This document shows, in pieces, positions 49,178-59,644 of a stretch of 64,000 bases of DNA; the first letter of the stretch is position 1, and the number at the start of each line of letters is the position of its first letter. Source of the stretch: Zavarzinia compransoris (GTDB lineage Bacteria; Pseudomonadota; Alphaproteobacteria; Zavarziniales; Zavarziniaceae). The notes below the pieces were generated by a model, which had not been told where the DNA came from, did not search any database, and saw nothing but the letters and a program-made list of their open reading frames with translations. The stretch is taken from NCBI RefSeq assembly GCF_003173055.1, contig NZ_QGLF01000006.1, positions 62,332 through 126,331 of the forward strand. The letters are read 5' to 3'. Position numbers and translations under genes: made by a program.

Positions 49178-51946
49178 TCAGCTTTCCTGCTTCTTCAGGA
49201 GAAGGGCGCCGATGCCGAGCAGGACCGGGACGGACAGCGCCAGCGGCAGCAGGCTGCCCGCCAGGTCGCCGAAGCCCAGGGCCTTCGAAAACACCCCGCG
49301 GGAAACGATCATGAAATAGGTCGTCGGATAGAGTTCGGCGATCACCGCCCCCGCCCCTTCGAGCGAAGACACCGGATCGACCAGCCCGGAATATTGCACC
49401 GCCGGCAGGATGGTGAGCAGGGAGGTGGCGAAGACCGCCGCCACCTGGCTTTTCATGAAGGACGAAATGACGAGGCCGATCGCCGTCGCCGCGCCGAGAT
49501 AGAGCAGGGCCGCCAGGGCAAAGACCGTGAAGCCGCCGGTGAAGGGCACCTTGAAAACGAAAACCGCCAGCGCCGTCAGCAACAGGAAATTGACCATGGC
49601 CAGGGCGACATAGGGCGCCTGCTTGCCGACCAGAAACTCCAGCCTGGTCACCGGGGTTACATAGAGATTGGTGATCGACCCCAGTTCCTTTTCCCGGACG
49701 ACGCTCAAGGTCGCCAGCATGGCCGGGATCAGCATCAGCAGGACCGGGATCACCGCCGGCACCATGGCGACGAGGCTTTTCACATCCGGGTTGTAACGAT
49801 AGCGGATCTCCAGCCCGAAACCGGGGCCGGCCCCCTTCCCGCCCGCCGCCCGGGACGACAGCCAGGCCGCATGCATGCCCTGGACGTAACCGCTCACGGT
49901 CTCGGCCCGCTGGGGATTGGCCCCGTCGATCCAGCCGCCGACGGCGACCGGCCTGCCCCGCAGCACGTCACGCCCGAACCCCGGCGGGATCTCGATCGCC
50001 AGATGCAATTCGCCGGCGCGCATCCGCCGGTCCATGTCCGCCTCGTCGGCGATCGGCGGCTTCTCCACGAAATAGCGGGAACCGGCGATTTCGAGCACAT
50101 AGGCGCGGCTGATGGTCGAATCGTCGCGGTCGAGCACGGCGAAGGTCAGGTCCTCCACATCCATGTTCACGCCGAAGCCCATGACCACCATCAGGATCAG
50201 GCTGCCGAGGACGGCGATGGTCGCCCGGATCGGATCGCGCCAAAGCTCCAGCGTTTCGCGCCGGGCATAGCTCGCCATCCGGCGCGGATCGAAGAAAGAG
50301 CGGACGGATGAGGCCGTGCCTATAGGGGGGTGCACGGCCCCACCCGTCCCGTCGGCCTGGGGGGAAACAGGCCGACTGCCGGCCTGCGGGGGGGCAGGCC
50401 GGTGGGTCGAGGCACCGATCGCGTCTTCCAGATGGGCGATGAAGGCTTCCTCCAGGGTGGAAACCCCCTTCCCGGCCATGATCGCCGCCGGCGCGGCGCT
50501 GACCAGAACCCGGCCGCCATGCATCAGCGAGATGCGGTCGCAAAGGGCGGCCTCGTTCATGAAGTGGGTCGAAACGAAGATGGTCACGCCGTCCCGGCGC
50601 GACAGGTCGGCCAGGATGCGCCAGAACCCGTCCCGTGCCACCGGATCGACGCCCGAGGTCGGCTCGTCCAGGATCAGGATGTCCGGGGCATGGATCATGG
50701 CGACGGCCAGCGACAGCCGCTGGCGGATGCCGAGGGGCAGCGCCTCCGGCAGGCTGTCCATCACCCCGCCGAGATCGAAACGGGCGGCCATTTCCGCGAT
50801 CCGGGCCGGGATCGCGGCCGGGTCCAGCTTGAACAGGCGGGCGTGGAGGGCGAGATTCTGGCGGACGCTCAATTCGCCATAAAGCGAGAATGCCTGGCTC
50901 ATATAGCCGACACGGCGGCGGACGGCCATATCGTCCGGATCGATCGCCTCGCCGAAAAGCCTCGCCGTTCCCGATGTCGCGGGCAGAAGGCCGGTGAGCA
51001 TCTTCATCGTGGTGGTCTTGCCGCAGCCGTTGGAGCCGAGAAAGCCGAATATCTCGCCCCGGGGAATGGCGAAGCTGACATTGTCGACGGCAGTGAAATC
51101 GCCGAAACGCATGGTCAGGTTGCTGGCCTCGATGGCCTTGCCGCCCGCCGGGTCCAGGGGCCGGGGCGGGATCGACAGCGGCTCGGGGCTGCCGCGCTCC
51201 GCCGCCGGCAGCAGGCGGATGAAGGCGGCGTCGAGATTGTCCGTCGCGGTCTGGCGCAGCAGGTCGCCGGGCGTGCCGGTCGCCAGGATGCGGCCGGCGT
51301 TCATGGCCACCAGCCAGTCGTAACGCGACGCTTCCTCCATATAGGCCGTGGAGACGAGCACGCTCATGCCCGGCCGGTCGGCGCGGATGCGGTCGATCAA
51401 TTCCCAGAATTGCCGGCGCGACAGGGGATCGACCCCGGTGGTCGGCTCGTCCAGGATCAGGAGGTCGGGATCGTGGATCAGGGCGCAGCACAGGCCCAGC
51501 TTCTGTTTCATGCCGCCCGAGAGCTTGCCCGCCGGCCGGTCGCGGAACGGGGCAAGGCCGGTGCTTTCGAGCAGCACGTCGATGCGCGCCGCGCGCTCTG
51601 CCCGCCCCTGGCCGAACAGCCGGGCGAAGAAGTCCACATTCTCGAAGACCGACAGCGTGTGATAGAGGTTGCGCCCCAGGCCCTGCGGCATATAGGCGAC
51701 ACGCGGGCACAGGCGCCGGCGATGGCCGGCATCGCGCATATCCCCGCCGAGGACCGTGAGGCTTCCCTCCTGCAAGGCGCGGGCGCCGGCGATCAGGGAC
51801 AGCAGGCTGGATTTGCCGACGCCGTCCGGCCCGATCAGCCCCACCATCCGGCCCGCCGGAATATCCAGCGACAGGCCGTCGAGCGCCACCGTCCGGCCAT
51901 AGGCAAGACGCAGCCCTTCGAAGCGGACGGCGGCCGCCCCGGTCAT
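49178..51946 (-). CDS. RbbA/YhiH-like fusion: two ABC ATPase domains plus ABC-2 permease
   Basis: The 922-aa protein contains two ATP-binding domains (about 1-270 and 285-510) and a C-terminal permease (about 555-922). The first has [21 protein letters not shown] and [14 protein letters not shown]; the second has [26 protein letters not shown] and [15 protein letters not shown]. The second signature sequence (LPLGIRQ) departs from LSGGQ, as in RbbA relatives. With the HlyD-type adaptor and the second permease it forms a drug or metabolite exporter. It overlaps the adaptor gene by 4 bases. Confidence 0.92.
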   Translation of the reverse strand: MTGAAAVRFEGLRLAYGRTVALDGLSLDIPAGRMVGLIGPDGVGKSSLLSLIAGARALQEGSLTVLGGDMRDAGHRRRLCPRVAYMPQGLGRNLYHTLSVFENVDFFARLFGQGRAERAARIDVLLESTGLAPFRDRPAGKLSGGMKQKLGLCCALIHDPDLLILDEPTTGVDPLSRRQFWELIDRIRADRPGMSVLVSTAYMEEASRYDWLVAMNAGRILATGTPGDLLRQTATDNLDAAFIRLLPAAERGSPEPLSIPPRPLDPAGGKAIEASNLTMRFGDFTAVDNVSFAIPRGEIFGFLGSNGCGKTTTMKMLTGLLPATSGTARLFGEAIDPDDMAVRRRVGYMSQAFSLYGELSVRQNLALHARLFKLDPAAIPARIAEMAARFDLGGVMDSLPEALPLGIRQRLSLAVAMIHAPDILILDEPTSGVDPVARDGFWRILADLSRRDGVTIFVSTHFMNEAALCDRISLMHGGRVLVSAAPAAIMAGKGVSTLEEAFIAHLEDAIGASTHRPAPPQAGSRPVSPQADGTGGAVHPPIGTASSVRSFFDPRRMASYARRETLELWRDPIRATIAVLGSLILMVVMGFGVNMDVEDLTFAVLDRDDSTISRAYVLEIAGSRYFVEKPPIADEADMDRRMRAGELHLAIEIPPGFGRDVLRGRPVAVGGWIDGANPQRAETVSGYVQGMHAAWLSSRAAGGKGAGPGFGLEIRYRYNPDVKSLVAMVPAVIPVLLMLIPAMLATLSVVREKELGSITNLYVTPVTRLEFLVGKQAPYVALAMVNFLLLTALAVFVFKVPFTGGFTVFALAALLYLGAATAIGLVISSFMKSQVAAVFATSLLTILPAVQYSGLVDPVSSLEGAGAVIAELYPTTYFMIVSRGVFSKALGFGDLAGSLLPLALSVPVLLGIGALLLKKQES

Positions 51947-53013
51947 TGCACCAGGTTCGTGTCGAGCGCGGGGGGCCAGGCGGTCTCCGGGTCCAGGCGG
52001 ACATGGGCCATGCCCGGCAGCCCGGTCTTCACCTGGCGGAGATAACGGGCGAGCAGTTCAGGGGCGATCCGCGCACGCACCCGGAACATCAGCTTCAGCC
52101 GCTCCTCCTCCGTCTCCACCGTCTTCGGGGTGAACTGGGCGACATCGGCCACGAAGGAAACGCTGGCCGGGATGACGACGTCGGGCGCGGCGTCGATCAC
52201 CAGGCGGACGTCGGCCCCCAGGGCCACCCGTCCGGCCTGCTGCGTCGGCAGGAAGAAGGTCATATAGACGTCCGACACATCGACCATGTTGACGACCCGG
52301 CCGCCGCCGGCCAGCACTTCCCCCGGCTGGGCCACCAGATACTGGATGCGGCCGTCCCTGGGGGCGCGCAGCGTGCCGTCGGCGATATCGGCATCCAGGC
52401 TTTCGATGGCCGCCCGGGCCGCCTCGACCGCCGCCTCGGCGTCGACGACCTGGGCCTTGGCGGCGCCGATGGCCGCATCGGCGGCGGCGAGGGAGGCCTT
52501 GGCCGCGCTGAGGGCGGCGGCGGCGCTGCGCGCCGCGGCGCGGTCGTCGTCCACCGTCTGCCGGGAAACCGTGCTGTTGCGCAGAAGCTGTTCGGACCGG
52601 GCCAGCTTGCTTGCCGCCGCCTCCAGTTCCGCCTCGCGCTGTTCGACCACCGCCTGGGCGGCGTCCTTCTCGGCCTCGCGCTGGCTCACCAGGCTGCCGG
52701 CCGTGCCGATGGCGATCTCCGCGCGGCGCAACTGCGCCCCGGCCTCGCGCTTGCGGGCGGCGAGCTGGGCGACATCCATCTGGGCGATAACCTGTCCGGC
52801 GGTGACGAAATCGCCCTCCCGCACCAGGACATCCTTCAGCCGGCCGCCGGTCTTGGCCGCGATATCGATCTCGACCGCCTCGAGGCGCCCGTTGCCGCTG
52901 GCGATGCCGGGCGGCATGCCGCTGTCCGCCGCCTTCTGCCACACCAGGTAACCGACGATGCCGGCGACAACCGCAAGACCCGCGACCAGTCCCTTCCCGC
53001 CCCGCAACTTCAT
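51943..53013 (-). CDS. HlyD/EmrA-type periplasmic adaptor (YhiI-like)
   Basis: The 356-aa membrane-fusion protein starts at ATG 53013 (an upstream in-frame extension has no better SD). It has one N-terminal membrane helix ([18 protein letters not shown]), a lipoyl-like half ([20 protein letters not shown]), and a long Ala/Glu-rich coiled coil (about residues 90-215), then the second half ([18 protein letters not shown]). It bridges the inner-membrane transporter to an outer-membrane channel. It is the first gene of the operon. Confidence 0.93.
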   Translation of the reverse strand: MKLRGGKGLVAGLAVVAGIVGYLVWQKAADSGMPPGIASGNGRLEAVEIDIAAKTGGRLKDVLVREGDFVTAGQVIAQMDVAQLAARKREAGAQLRRAEIAIGTAGSLVSQREAEKDAAQAVVEQREAELEAAASKLARSEQLLRNSTVSRQTVDDDRAAARSAAAALSAAKASLAAADAAIGAAKAQVVDAEAAVEAARAAIESLDADIADGTLRAPRDGRIQYLVAQPGEVLAGGGRVVNMVDVSDVYMTFFLPTQQAGRVALGADVRLVIDAAPDVVIPASVSFVADVAQFTPKTVETEEERLKLMFRVRARIAPELLARYLRQVKTGLPGMAHVRLDPETAWPPALDTNLVQ

Positions 53014-53134
53014 ACTCGTCCCCCGGGATGCATATCCCCTGGTGCGCACAAGCGGTCGCCGGACCGGCCAGGCGCTCGAAACCTTCCGGGCGGCAACGCC
53101 CTTCGGCCCTAGGAAAAATCACCGGGCCATCAAT

Positions 53135-53150
53135 GTCAACACTTGTTGAC
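53135..53150. promoter_or_regulatory. Palindromic operator between hlyD-like and tetR genes
   Basis: GTCAACA-CT-TGTTGAC is a perfect 16-base palindrome in the 211-base gap between divergent genes. It is a natural binding site for the TetR protein encoded next, repressing the export operon and itself. Confidence 0.75.
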
Positions 53151-53173
53151 TTACCGACTTCATGCTCTCCATT

Positions 53174-53199
53174 GGGCCGGTCCGCAGTCGGACCGGCCC
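53174..53199. repeat. Strong hairpin in the tetR leader
   Basis: GGGCCGGTCCG-CAGT-CGGACCGGCCC is a perfect 11-bp stem with a 4-base loop. It lies between the operator and the tetR ATG at 53225. There is no T-run. It could be a leader structure affecting tetR translation. Confidence 0.7.
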
Positions 53200-53224
53200 C
53201 GCGAACAAGAACACCGGACAGGAC

Positions 53225-53836
53225 ATGGGCAAAGAACAGGCGGCGCGGAAAGCGATCGTGCGCGGCGAGGGCGAAACCCGCCAGCGCATCCTCCAGGCCG
53301 CGCTTCGTCATTTCGCGGCCGCGTCTTTCGACGAGGCCAGCCTTCGGGATATTGCGGGCGATGTCGGCGTCGATGTCGCCTATGTCCACCGCTGCTTCGG
53401 CTCGAAGGAAGGCTTGTTCCGCGAAGTGCTGGACGCGGCCGACGAGACCGTGAATCTTGCCGGTCTCGGCCCCGAAATGCTGACCGAGACCCTGGCCCGG
53501 CTGATCTTCGAACAGCCTTCCGTCCCGCTGGCGGCCGAGGTCGATCCCTTCCTGATCTTCGTCCATTCGCTTGCCAGCCAGAAGGCTGGCGGCCTGGTCG
53601 GGGAACGGATGGAAAGAAACTTCCTCGATCCCATCCGCCACGGCTTCGGCCACCCGGGCGCCTTCCAGGCCACCATGATCGGCTCGCTGCTGATCGGCCT
53701 CGGCCTGCTGCGCAACCTGCTGCGCCTGCCCGCCGCGACCGGGATCGACGATGCCGCCGCAGAAGCGATGATCCGCGACGCCATCAGGGCGCTCGCCGCA
53801 CTGAAGGCGCCCGCGGACCCCGCCGCGGCCGATTGA
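53225..53836 (+). CDS. TetR-family transcriptional regulator
   Basis: The 203-aa protein starts at ATG 53225 (GGACAGGAC upstream). An in-frame ATG at 53162 would place the strong leader hairpin inside the coding sequence and has no SD. The N-terminal HTH is clear: ETRQRILQAALRHFAAASF, SLRDIAGDVGVDVAYVHRCF. The C-terminal ligand domain is diverged. Divergence from the RbbA/HlyD operon suggests that it represses that exporter. Confidence 0.9.
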   Translation: MGKEQAARKAIVRGEGETRQRILQAALRHFAAASFDEASLRDIAGDVGVDVAYVHRCFGSKEGLFREVLDAADETVNLAGLGPEMLTETLARLIFEQPSVPLAAEVDPFLIFVHSLASQKAGGLVGERMERNFLDPIRHGFGHPGAFQATMIGSLLIGLGLLRNLLRLPAATGIDDAAAEAMIRDAIRALAALKAPADPAAAD

Positions 53837-53953
53837 TTGCCCCGGTTCCGGTTGTGCGGCTGCCACCGAACAGCCCCGGGCTTGCGGCAGCGGGGCCGAT
53901 AGCCCCCCTGCCGGCTGCGCCACGCGGGAACCGCCGTCCCGCCTTGCGTTCGG

Positions 53954-54433
53954 CTATTCCTTGTAGCCGTATTCCGGCACGTTGCCGCTGGCGCCGTAAT
54001 ATTTGTAGGGCAGGAACTTGCCCGACATGACGATCTTCACCCGGTCGCCGCGCGGGTTGGGCAGGCGTTCCATGGTCATGTCGAAATCGATCGCCGACAT
54101 GATGCCGTCGCCGTATTCCTCCTCGATCAGGGCTTTCCAGGCCGGGCCGTTCACCATCACCAACTCGTAGAAGCGATAGATCAGGGGATCGGTCGGCGGC
54201 ATGGCCATGCCGCGCATGGGCGTTTCGTTCAGCATGGTGATTTCGGCCCCGCTCAGGGCGAACAGCTTGCCGGCGGCTTCCGCCTGGGGCCGGGTCAGCT
54301 TCATCTGGCCGAGGATGGCGCCGACGATCAGCACCTCGGAATAGCCGCCGATCTGTTCGCAGATGTATTTCCACGACCAGCCGTTCTCGCGCTTGGTGTC
54401 GAGCAGTTTCTCCGTCAGGTCTTCGCGCTTCAT
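53954..54433 (-). CDS. cynS: Cyanate hydratase (cyanase)
   Basis: Cyanase converts cyanate and bicarbonate to ammonia and CO2. The 159-aa product starts at ATG 54433 (CGGAGA upstream). The N-terminal HTH-like domain and the C-terminal active-site domain are both recognisable: LYRFYE-like IYRFYELVMVNG with the catalytic Arg/Glu region, EEYGDGIMSAIDF with the catalytic Ser, and GKFLPYKYYG at the end. It is the last gene of the leftward cyanate transporter operon, 34 bases after the ATPase. Confidence 0.96.
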   Translation of the reverse strand: MKREDLTEKLLDTKRENGWSWKYICEQIGGYSEVLIVGAILGQMKLTRPQAEAAGKLFALSGAEITMLNETPMRGMAMPPTDPLIYRFYELVMVNGPAWKALIEEEYGDGIMSAIDFDMTMERLPNPRGDRVKIVMSGKFLPYKYYGASGNVPEYGYKE

Positions 54434-54467
54434 TCTTGATCTCCGTTCGATGCTGGGCGGGTGAGGG

Positions 54468-55367
54468 TCAGAGGCCGGCGACGGCGGCAAGGCGATGGGC
54501 TGGCGCAGGGTCTTCGCCGCGCTCGGCGCCCGGGGCGATCACGGGCACCTGGCGCGGGTTGTGGCCGGGGGTGGCGGCCCGGAAGGTCCGGCTGCGGGTG
54601 ACCAGGAAATCGACGATATGGTTCCGCACCGGGTAGTAGTCGGGGTGCCGGTGCAGGTCGGCACGGGCCCGTCCCTTGGGCAGCGGGTTGCGGATGACCT
54701 CGGCCAGGACGGCGCCGGGGCCGTTGGTCATCAGGAAGATCTTGTCGGCGAGGAAGATCGCCTCGTCGACGTCATGGGTGATCATGAAGGAGGTCTGGCC
54801 GGTCTCGATACAGATGCGCCGCACCTCGTCCTGCAAGGTGCCGCGGGTCAGAGCGTCGAGGGCGGAAAAGGGCTCGTCCATCAGCAGGATCTTCGGCTCG
54901 ATGGAAAGGGCCCGGGCGATGCCCACGCGCTGCTTCATGCCGCCGGACAGTTCCGAGGGGCGCTTGTGCTCCGCCCCGGCCAGGCCGACCAGGGCGATGA
55001 ATTTCCGCGCGTGATCCTTCACCCGCGCCGCCGGCCACGCGGGCCACCTGGAGGCGACGGCATAGGCGACATTGCCGAGCACGCTGCGCCAGGGCAGCAG
55101 GGCATGGCTCTGGAAGATCACGGCGCGGTCGAGGCTGGTGCCGGCGATCGCCTTGCCGTCGACGATCACCGTGCCCTCGCTCGGCGCGTCGAGCCCGGCG
55201 AGGATGTTGAGCACCGTGGTCTTGCCGCAGCCCGAATGGCCGATGACGCAGCCGAATTCGCCCCGGTCGAGCGAGAGCCACAGATCCTCGAAAATCGTCG
55301 TGTCCGAGCTGGCGCCCTTGCCGGGATAGCGGCGGGCGATGCCTTCGATCGAAATGAAACGGGTCAT
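54468..55367 (-). CDS. cynD: Cyanate/nitrate-type ABC transporter ATP-binding protein
   Basis: The 299-aa ATPase starts at ATG 55367. Walker A GHSGCGKTTVLN, signature LSGGMKQRVGIARAL, Walker B ILLMDEPFSALD and the D/H-loop FMITHDVDEA are intact. The pattern matches the NrtD/CynD/SsuB group. It drives the permease encoded upstream. Ligand assignment to cyanate comes from cynS. Confidence 0.92.
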   Translation of the reverse strand: MTRFISIEGIARRYPGKGASSDTTIFEDLWLSLDRGEFGCVIGHSGCGKTTVLNILAGLDAPSEGTVIVDGKAIAGTSLDRAVIFQSHALLPWRSVLGNVAYAVASRWPAWPAARVKDHARKFIALVGLAGAEHKRPSELSGGMKQRVGIARALSIEPKILLMDEPFSALDALTRGTLQDEVRRICIETGQTSFMITHDVDEAIFLADKIFLMTNGPGAVLAEVIRNPLPKGRARADLHRHPDYYPVRNHIVDFLVTRSRTFRAATPGHNPRQVPVIAPGAERGEDPAPAHRLAAVAGL

Positions 55368-55372
55368 CGGCG

Positions 55373-56212
55373 TCACTCCGGGAAAGTAACCATGCGCGTC
55401 AGCCGGGCGAGCAGCTGGTCGAACAGCATGCCGATCAGGCCGATGACGAGGATGGCGATGATGACGTTGGTGATGGAAAGATTGTTCCACTCGTTCCAGA
55501 CGAAGTAACCGATGCCGGTACCGCCGACGAGCATTTCGGCGGCGACGATCACCAGCCAGGCGATGCCGATCGAGATGCGCATGCCGGTCAGGATGGTCGG
55601 GGCCGCCGCCGGCAGGATCACGGTGAAGGCGCGGCGCAGCACGCCGACCTCGAGGGTGCGGGCGACATTGATCCATTCCCGCCGGACCGAGGCGACGCCG
55701 AAGGCGGTGTTCACCAGCATCGGCCAGAGCGCGCAGATGAAGATGACGAAGATCGCCGATATGCCGGAATCCTTGATCGTGTAGAGCGCCAGGGGCATCC
55801 AGGCCAGGGGCGAAATCGGCTTCAGCACCTGGATGAAGGGATCGATCGCGCGCGAGACGAGGGGCGACATGCCGATGAGAAAGCCGAGCGGGATCGCGAC
55901 CGCGACCGCCAGCAGGTAACCGAGCATGACCCGCCCGATCGAATAGGCGAGCTGGATGCCGAGGCCCTTGTCGTTCGGGCCGTTGTCGTAGAAGGGATCG
56001 CTCAGGTGCTGCCAGAGCCGGCTGCCGACTTCCGCCGGCCCCGGCATGGCCGAGGCCCCTTGCGTGACCTGGATGCCCATCAGCCGGGCATAGTCGGGAT
56101 CGACGGCGGCACCGGTGCCGCCGCCCTGGACCGCCAAGTGCCAGAGGCCGAGGAAGACGAGAAGCAGGGCGACCGAAAGGGCCGCCGCCCGGAGGTTGAG
56201 GGAGGCGCCCAT
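55373..56212 (-). CDS. cynB: Cyanate/nitrate-type ABC transporter permease
   Basis: The 279-aa protein has six membrane helices and the ATPase-coupling loop EWINVARTLEVGVLRRAFTV with the AAPTILTGMRISIGIAWL motif typical of NrtB/CynB/SsuC permeases. It is followed 5 bases later by the ATPase gene. Confidence 0.92.
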   Translation of the reverse strand: MGASLNLRAAALSVALLLVFLGLWHLAVQGGGTGAAVDPDYARLMGIQVTQGASAMPGPAEVGSRLWQHLSDPFYDNGPNDKGLGIQLAYSIGRVMLGYLLAVAVAIPLGFLIGMSPLVSRAIDPFIQVLKPISPLAWMPLALYTIKDSGISAIFVIFICALWPMLVNTAFGVASVRREWINVARTLEVGVLRRAFTVILPAAAPTILTGMRISIGIAWLVIVAAEMLVGGTGIGYFVWNEWNNLSITNVIIAILVIGLIGMLFDQLLARLTRMVTFPE

Positions 56213-56213
56213 G

Positions 56214-57587
56214 TCAGTTCGCCCGCTTGATCGGGAAACTGTCGAGATAGGCTTCGGGCGCGGCCGGATCGAAGGTCTTGCCCATGACGACGAAGGTCTT
56301 GGTCACCTCCTTCGGCGGGGTCAGGCCGGCTTCGGCCATGAGCTTTGCCGTATCGGTCGCGAGGAAGACTTCCCGGGCGATGGCATTGTAATCGATCTCG
56401 CCCTTCACCTGCCCCCAGCGCTTCATCTGGGTCAGGATCCAGACCGCGAAGGACTGCCAGGGGAAGGGATCGAAATCGACGCGGTTCGGCTGGCGCACGA
56501 TATTGCCGAGACCATCGGCGAAAGTGCCGGTCAGGATCTGTTCCAGCACGATTTCCGGCTGGTTCAGGTAATTGGCCGGGGCGATGGCGGCGGCGATATC
56601 CTTGCGGTTCTCCGCCTTGGAGGCGAAGGCCGTGGCATCGATGATCGACTTCAGCAGCGCCGCATAGGTATTGGGCAGGGTCTCGATGAAATCCCTGGAG
56701 GCCGCGAAGGCGCAGCAGGGATGCCCCTCCCAGATCTCCTTGGTCAGGATGTGGATGAAACCCACCCCGTCATAGACCGCGCGCTGGTTCATCGGATCCG
56801 GGCCGAGGAAACCGTCCAGGTTCTCGGCGCGCAGGTTGGCGACCATTTCGGGCGGCGGCACGGCGCGGATCTGCACGTCGGTATCGGGATCGAGGCCGTG
56901 CTCGGCCAGATAGTAACGCAGCAGGTAATTATGCATCGAATAGTCGAAGGGCACGGCGAACTTGAACCCCTTCCAGTCCTTGGGGTCGCGGCGGTCCTTG
57001 TGCTTCAGGGCAAGGGTGATCGCCTGGCCGTTGATATTCTCGACCGCCGGCATGGCATAGCGCTGCGGCGTCGAGCCGATGCCCATGGTGATCGCCAGCG
57101 GCATGGGCGACAGCATGTGGGCGGCGTCATATTCCTTGTTCAGGGTCTTGTCGCGGATCACCGCCCAGCCGGCGGTCTTGATCACCTCGACGTTCAGCCC
57201 GTGCCGGGCATAGAAGCCCATGGGTGCCGCCATGATGATGGGGGTGGCGCAGGTGATCGGGATGAAGCCGATCTTGAGGTCCGGTTTCTCGATCGCGCCG
57301 CCTTCGGCGAAAACCTCGGTCGCCAGCCCCAGCGGGAAGACCTGGGAAACGGCGGCCAGCGCCGCCGGCACCCCGACGGCCCGCAGGAAGGCGCGGCGCG
57401 TCGCATCCTGCGGGAAGATCGCCCGCATCACGGCACCCGCGACCGCCGTCTCATACTGCGTCTCGGTGCCGGCGGAGACCTGCGCCGCGCGGAACTGGCG
57501 GTCATGCTCGCCCTGGCTGGCATGGCGGCCGCAGGCGCAGCCGGTCCCTTGCAGGGTGGTACGGTCGTCGAATGGATTCTTGAACAT
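56214..57587 (-). CDS. cynA: Cyanate/nitrate-type ABC transporter substrate-binding protein, Tat signal
   Basis: The 457-aa product starts at ATG 57587. An N-terminal [12 protein letters not shown] stretch (Cys17, Cys19, His22, His27) is followed by a twin-arginine signal about 60 residues in ([15 protein letters not shown]). The mature part belongs to the NrtA/CmpA group: [59 protein letters not shown]. It captures the anion in the periplasm. It is the promoter-proximal gene behind a sigma54 promoter. Confidence 0.9.
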   Translation of the reverse strand: MFKNPFDDRTTLQGTGCACGRHASQGEHDRQFRAAQVSAGTETQYETAVAGAVMRAIFPQDATRRAFLRAVGVPAALAAVSQVFPLGLATEVFAEGGAIEKPDLKIGFIPITCATPIIMAAPMGFYARHGLNVEVIKTAGWAVIRDKTLNKEYDAAHMLSPMPLAITMGIGSTPQRYAMPAVENINGQAITLALKHKDRRDPKDWKGFKFAVPFDYSMHNYLLRYYLAEHGLDPDTDVQIRAVPPPEMVANLRAENLDGFLGPDPMNQRAVYDGVGFIHILTKEIWEGHPCCAFAASRDFIETLPNTYAALLKSIIDATAFASKAENRKDIAAAIAPANYLNQPEIVLEQILTGTFADGLGNIVRQPNRVDFDPFPWQSFAVWILTQMKRWGQVKGEIDYNAIAREVFLATDTAKLMAEAGLTPPKEVTKTFVVMGKTFDPAAPEAYLDSFPIKRAN

Positions 57588-57620
57588 GGTATCCCCTTGC
57601 GTCTTGCCTGCTCGTTGAAT

Positions 57621-57637
57621 GGCAAGGGGCGTGCCAA
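57621..57637 (-). promoter_or_regulatory. Sigma54 (-24/-12) promoter of the cyanate operon
   Basis: Read on the reverse strand the sequence is TTGGCACGCCCCTTGCC, matching the TGGCAC-N5-TTGC consensus with the GG and GC dinucleotides 10 bases apart. Transcription would start about 12 bases beyond, near 57610, 20-odd bases before the cynA start. Confidence 0.88.
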
Positions 57638-57705
57638 TCTCGAATATTTTTCCAGGGCATTGAAAATCAATGGAAATCCAGGAAAAGACGGCCCGGCGTT
57701 GACTC

Positions 57706-57756
57706 ACGGGATCTCGTGACTTACGAATATTCGTCACCCCGTTTACGAGATTTCGC
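57706..57756. promoter_or_regulatory. Three 12-bp palindromic sites (upstream activating sequence)
   Basis: ACGGGATCTCGT (57706-57717), ACGAATATTCGT (57723-57734, perfect palindrome) and ACGAGATTTCGC (57745-57756) share the pattern ACGRRATNTCGY. They lie about 70-130 bases upstream of the -24/-12 promoter, the usual place for sigma54-activator binding. They also end two bases before the activator ATG at 57758. Confidence 0.72.
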
Positions 57757-57757
57757 A

Positions 57758-59644
57758 ATGCCGGATGATCGGGCCGAACGCTATTTCCGCCACTCGCCGC
57801 AAGCCGAATTGATCTTCGATCCGGCCGAAGACCGGATCGTCGAGGCCAATATCGCCGCCTGCCGCCTGCTCGGTTACGACCATGGCGCCCTGGTCGGCCT
57901 CAAGGTCTCGGACCTGCACAAGGGGCAATTGCCCACCCTGATCGTCTTCACCCAGGCGGTGATGGCCCATGGCCAATGGTGGACGACGGCGCTGAAGCCC
58001 CGCCATGCCGCCGGCCGCGAGATCGGGGTCGAATATGTCGGCTCGGTCCTGCCGGTCGGCGGGGGGCGCGCCCTGCTGCTGGTCGCCGTCAGCGACCTCG
58101 CGGAACGGCAGAAGCGCTCCATCGACGCGGCGGCGGACGACTACATGGGCCGGGGCATCACCGAATGGCAGCATGTCGAGCGCGTCTTCCGCGACATCGA
58201 GCGGGAAAACCGCCTGATCCTGCGCGCCGCCGGCGAGGGCATCTACGGCGTCAATGCCGAGGGCAAGACCACCTTCGTCAACCCGGCGGCGGAACGCATG
58301 CTGGGCTGGAGCGCGCAGGAACTGGCGGGGCGCGACATTCACGGCATCGTGCACCACACGCGCCACGACGGCAGCCACTACCCGCACGAGGAATGCCCGA
58401 TCTATGCCGCCTTTCGCGACGGCGCGGTGCACAAGGTGGAAGACGAGGTCTTCTGGCGCAAGGACGGCACGCCGGTCTGGGTGGAATATACCTCGACGCC
58501 GATCCGCGACCGCAATGTCGTCGTCGGCGCCGTGATCGTCTTTCGCGACGTCTCGCAGCGGCGCGAGGCGGACGAGAGATTGCGCGCCGCCCTGGCGGAG
58601 GTCGACCGCCTGCGCGAGCGGCTGGAACTGGAAAATGCCTATCTCCAGGAAGAAATCCGCATCGAGTTGAACGCCTCGGGCATCGTCGGCGCGTCGCCGG
58701 CGATCCAGGCCATCCTGCGCCAGATCCAGCTCGTCGCGCCGACCGATGCCACCGTGCTGATCACGGGCGAGTCGGGCACGGGCAAGGAGTTGATCGCCCG
58801 CGCCATCCACGAGGCGAGCAACCGGCGGGATCGCCCGCTGATCCGCGTCAATTGCGCCGCCATCCCGCGCGAATTGTTCGAGAGCGAATTCTTCGGCCAT
58901 GTGAAGGGGGCCTTCACCGGTGCCCTGCGCGACCGGGTCGGCCGGTTCGAACTGGCGGACGGCGGCACGCTGTTCCTCGACGAGGTCGGCGAAATCCCCG
59001 GCGAATTGCAGAGCAAGCTGCTCCGCGTGCTGCAGGAGGGGCAGTTCGAGCGGATCGGCGACGAAGCCACGCGCAAAGTGAACGTCCGCGTGATCGCCGC
59101 CACCAACCGCGACCTGAAACAGGCGGTGCAACGCCGCGAATTCCGCGAGGACCTGTTCTTCCGCCTCAACGTCTTTCCCATCCAATCGGCCCCGCTGCGC
59201 GACCGGCGGGAGGATATCCCGCTGATCGCCCAGCACTTCCTGGCCCTGGAGAGCAAGGCCAGCCGGCCCCGGCCAGCGCTGGCCGAGGCGGACCTGCGCA
59301 AGCTCGTCAACCACGACTGGCCGGGCAATGTCCGCGAATTGCAGAATGTGATCGAGCGCGCGGTCATCCTGGCGCAGAACGGCCGGCTGGTCATCGATAT
59401 TCCCGAAGCCCCCGCCCCGGCGGCCCGGTGCGGCGCGGAAACGGTGCCGCCGATGCCGCCGGGCACGATCATGACCGATGCCGAGTTCCGCCAGTTCGAG
59501 CGCCGCAACATCGCGGCGGCACTCCGGGCCGCCGACGGGCGCGTGTCGGGCGCCGGCGGAGCCGCCGAGCGCCTGGGGCTGCGCCCGACCACCCTGGCGT
59601 CGCGCCTCAAGGCCCTGGGCATCGAGCGCGACGGCACGGATTGA
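57758..59644 (+). CDS. Sigma54-dependent transcriptional activator with two PAS domains
   Basis: The 628-aa protein starts at ATG 57758; a GTG at 57716 would put the palindromic sites inside the gene. PAS domains lie at about 10-125 and 150-290. A short coiled coil ([19 protein letters not shown]) leads into the AAA+ domain: Walker [13 protein letters not shown] near residue 336, the sigma54-contact loop GAFTGA near 383, Walker [14 protein letters not shown] Fis-type HTH closes it ([21 protein letters not shown]). The intact GAFTGA means that it can activate sigma54 polymerase. It is divergent from the cyanate operon and very likely controls it. Confidence 0.94.
   Translation: MPDDRAERYFRHSPQAELIFDPAEDRIVEANIAACRLLGYDHGALVGLKVSDLHKGQLPTLIVFTQAVMAHGQWWTTALKPRHAAGREIGVEYVGSVLPVGGGRALLLVAVSDLAERQKRSIDAAADDYMGRGITEWQHVERVFRDIERENRLILRAAGEGIYGVNAEGKTTFVNPAAERMLGWSAQELAGRDIHGIVHHTRHDGSHYPHEECPIYAAFRDGAVHKVEDEVFWRKDGTPVWVEYTSTPIRDRNVVVGAVIVFRDVSQRREADERLRAALAEVDRLRERLELENAYLQEEIRIELNASGIVGASPAIQAILRQIQLVAPTDATVLITGESGTGKELIARAIHEASNRRDRPLIRVNCAAIPRELFESEFFGHVKGAFTGALRDRVGRFELADGGTLFLDEVGEIPGELQSKLLRVLQEGQFERIGDEATRKVNVRVIAATNRDLKQAVQRREFREDLFFRLNVFPIQSAPLRDRREDIPLIAQHFLALESKASRPRPALAEADLRKLVNHDWPGNVRELQNVIERAVILAQNGRLVIDIPEAPAPAARCGAETVPPMPPGTIMTDAEFRQFERRNIAAALRAADGRVSGAGGAAERLGLRPTTLASRLKALGIERDGTD

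Larger units (their letters stand above)
57588..57757. promoter_or_regulatory. Divergent sigma54 control region of the cyanate operon and its activator
   Basis: 170 bases separate the leftward transporter operon from the activator gene. They hold a -24/-12 promoter facing left and three related palindromes near the activator start. No gene lies within it. Confidence 0.8.
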
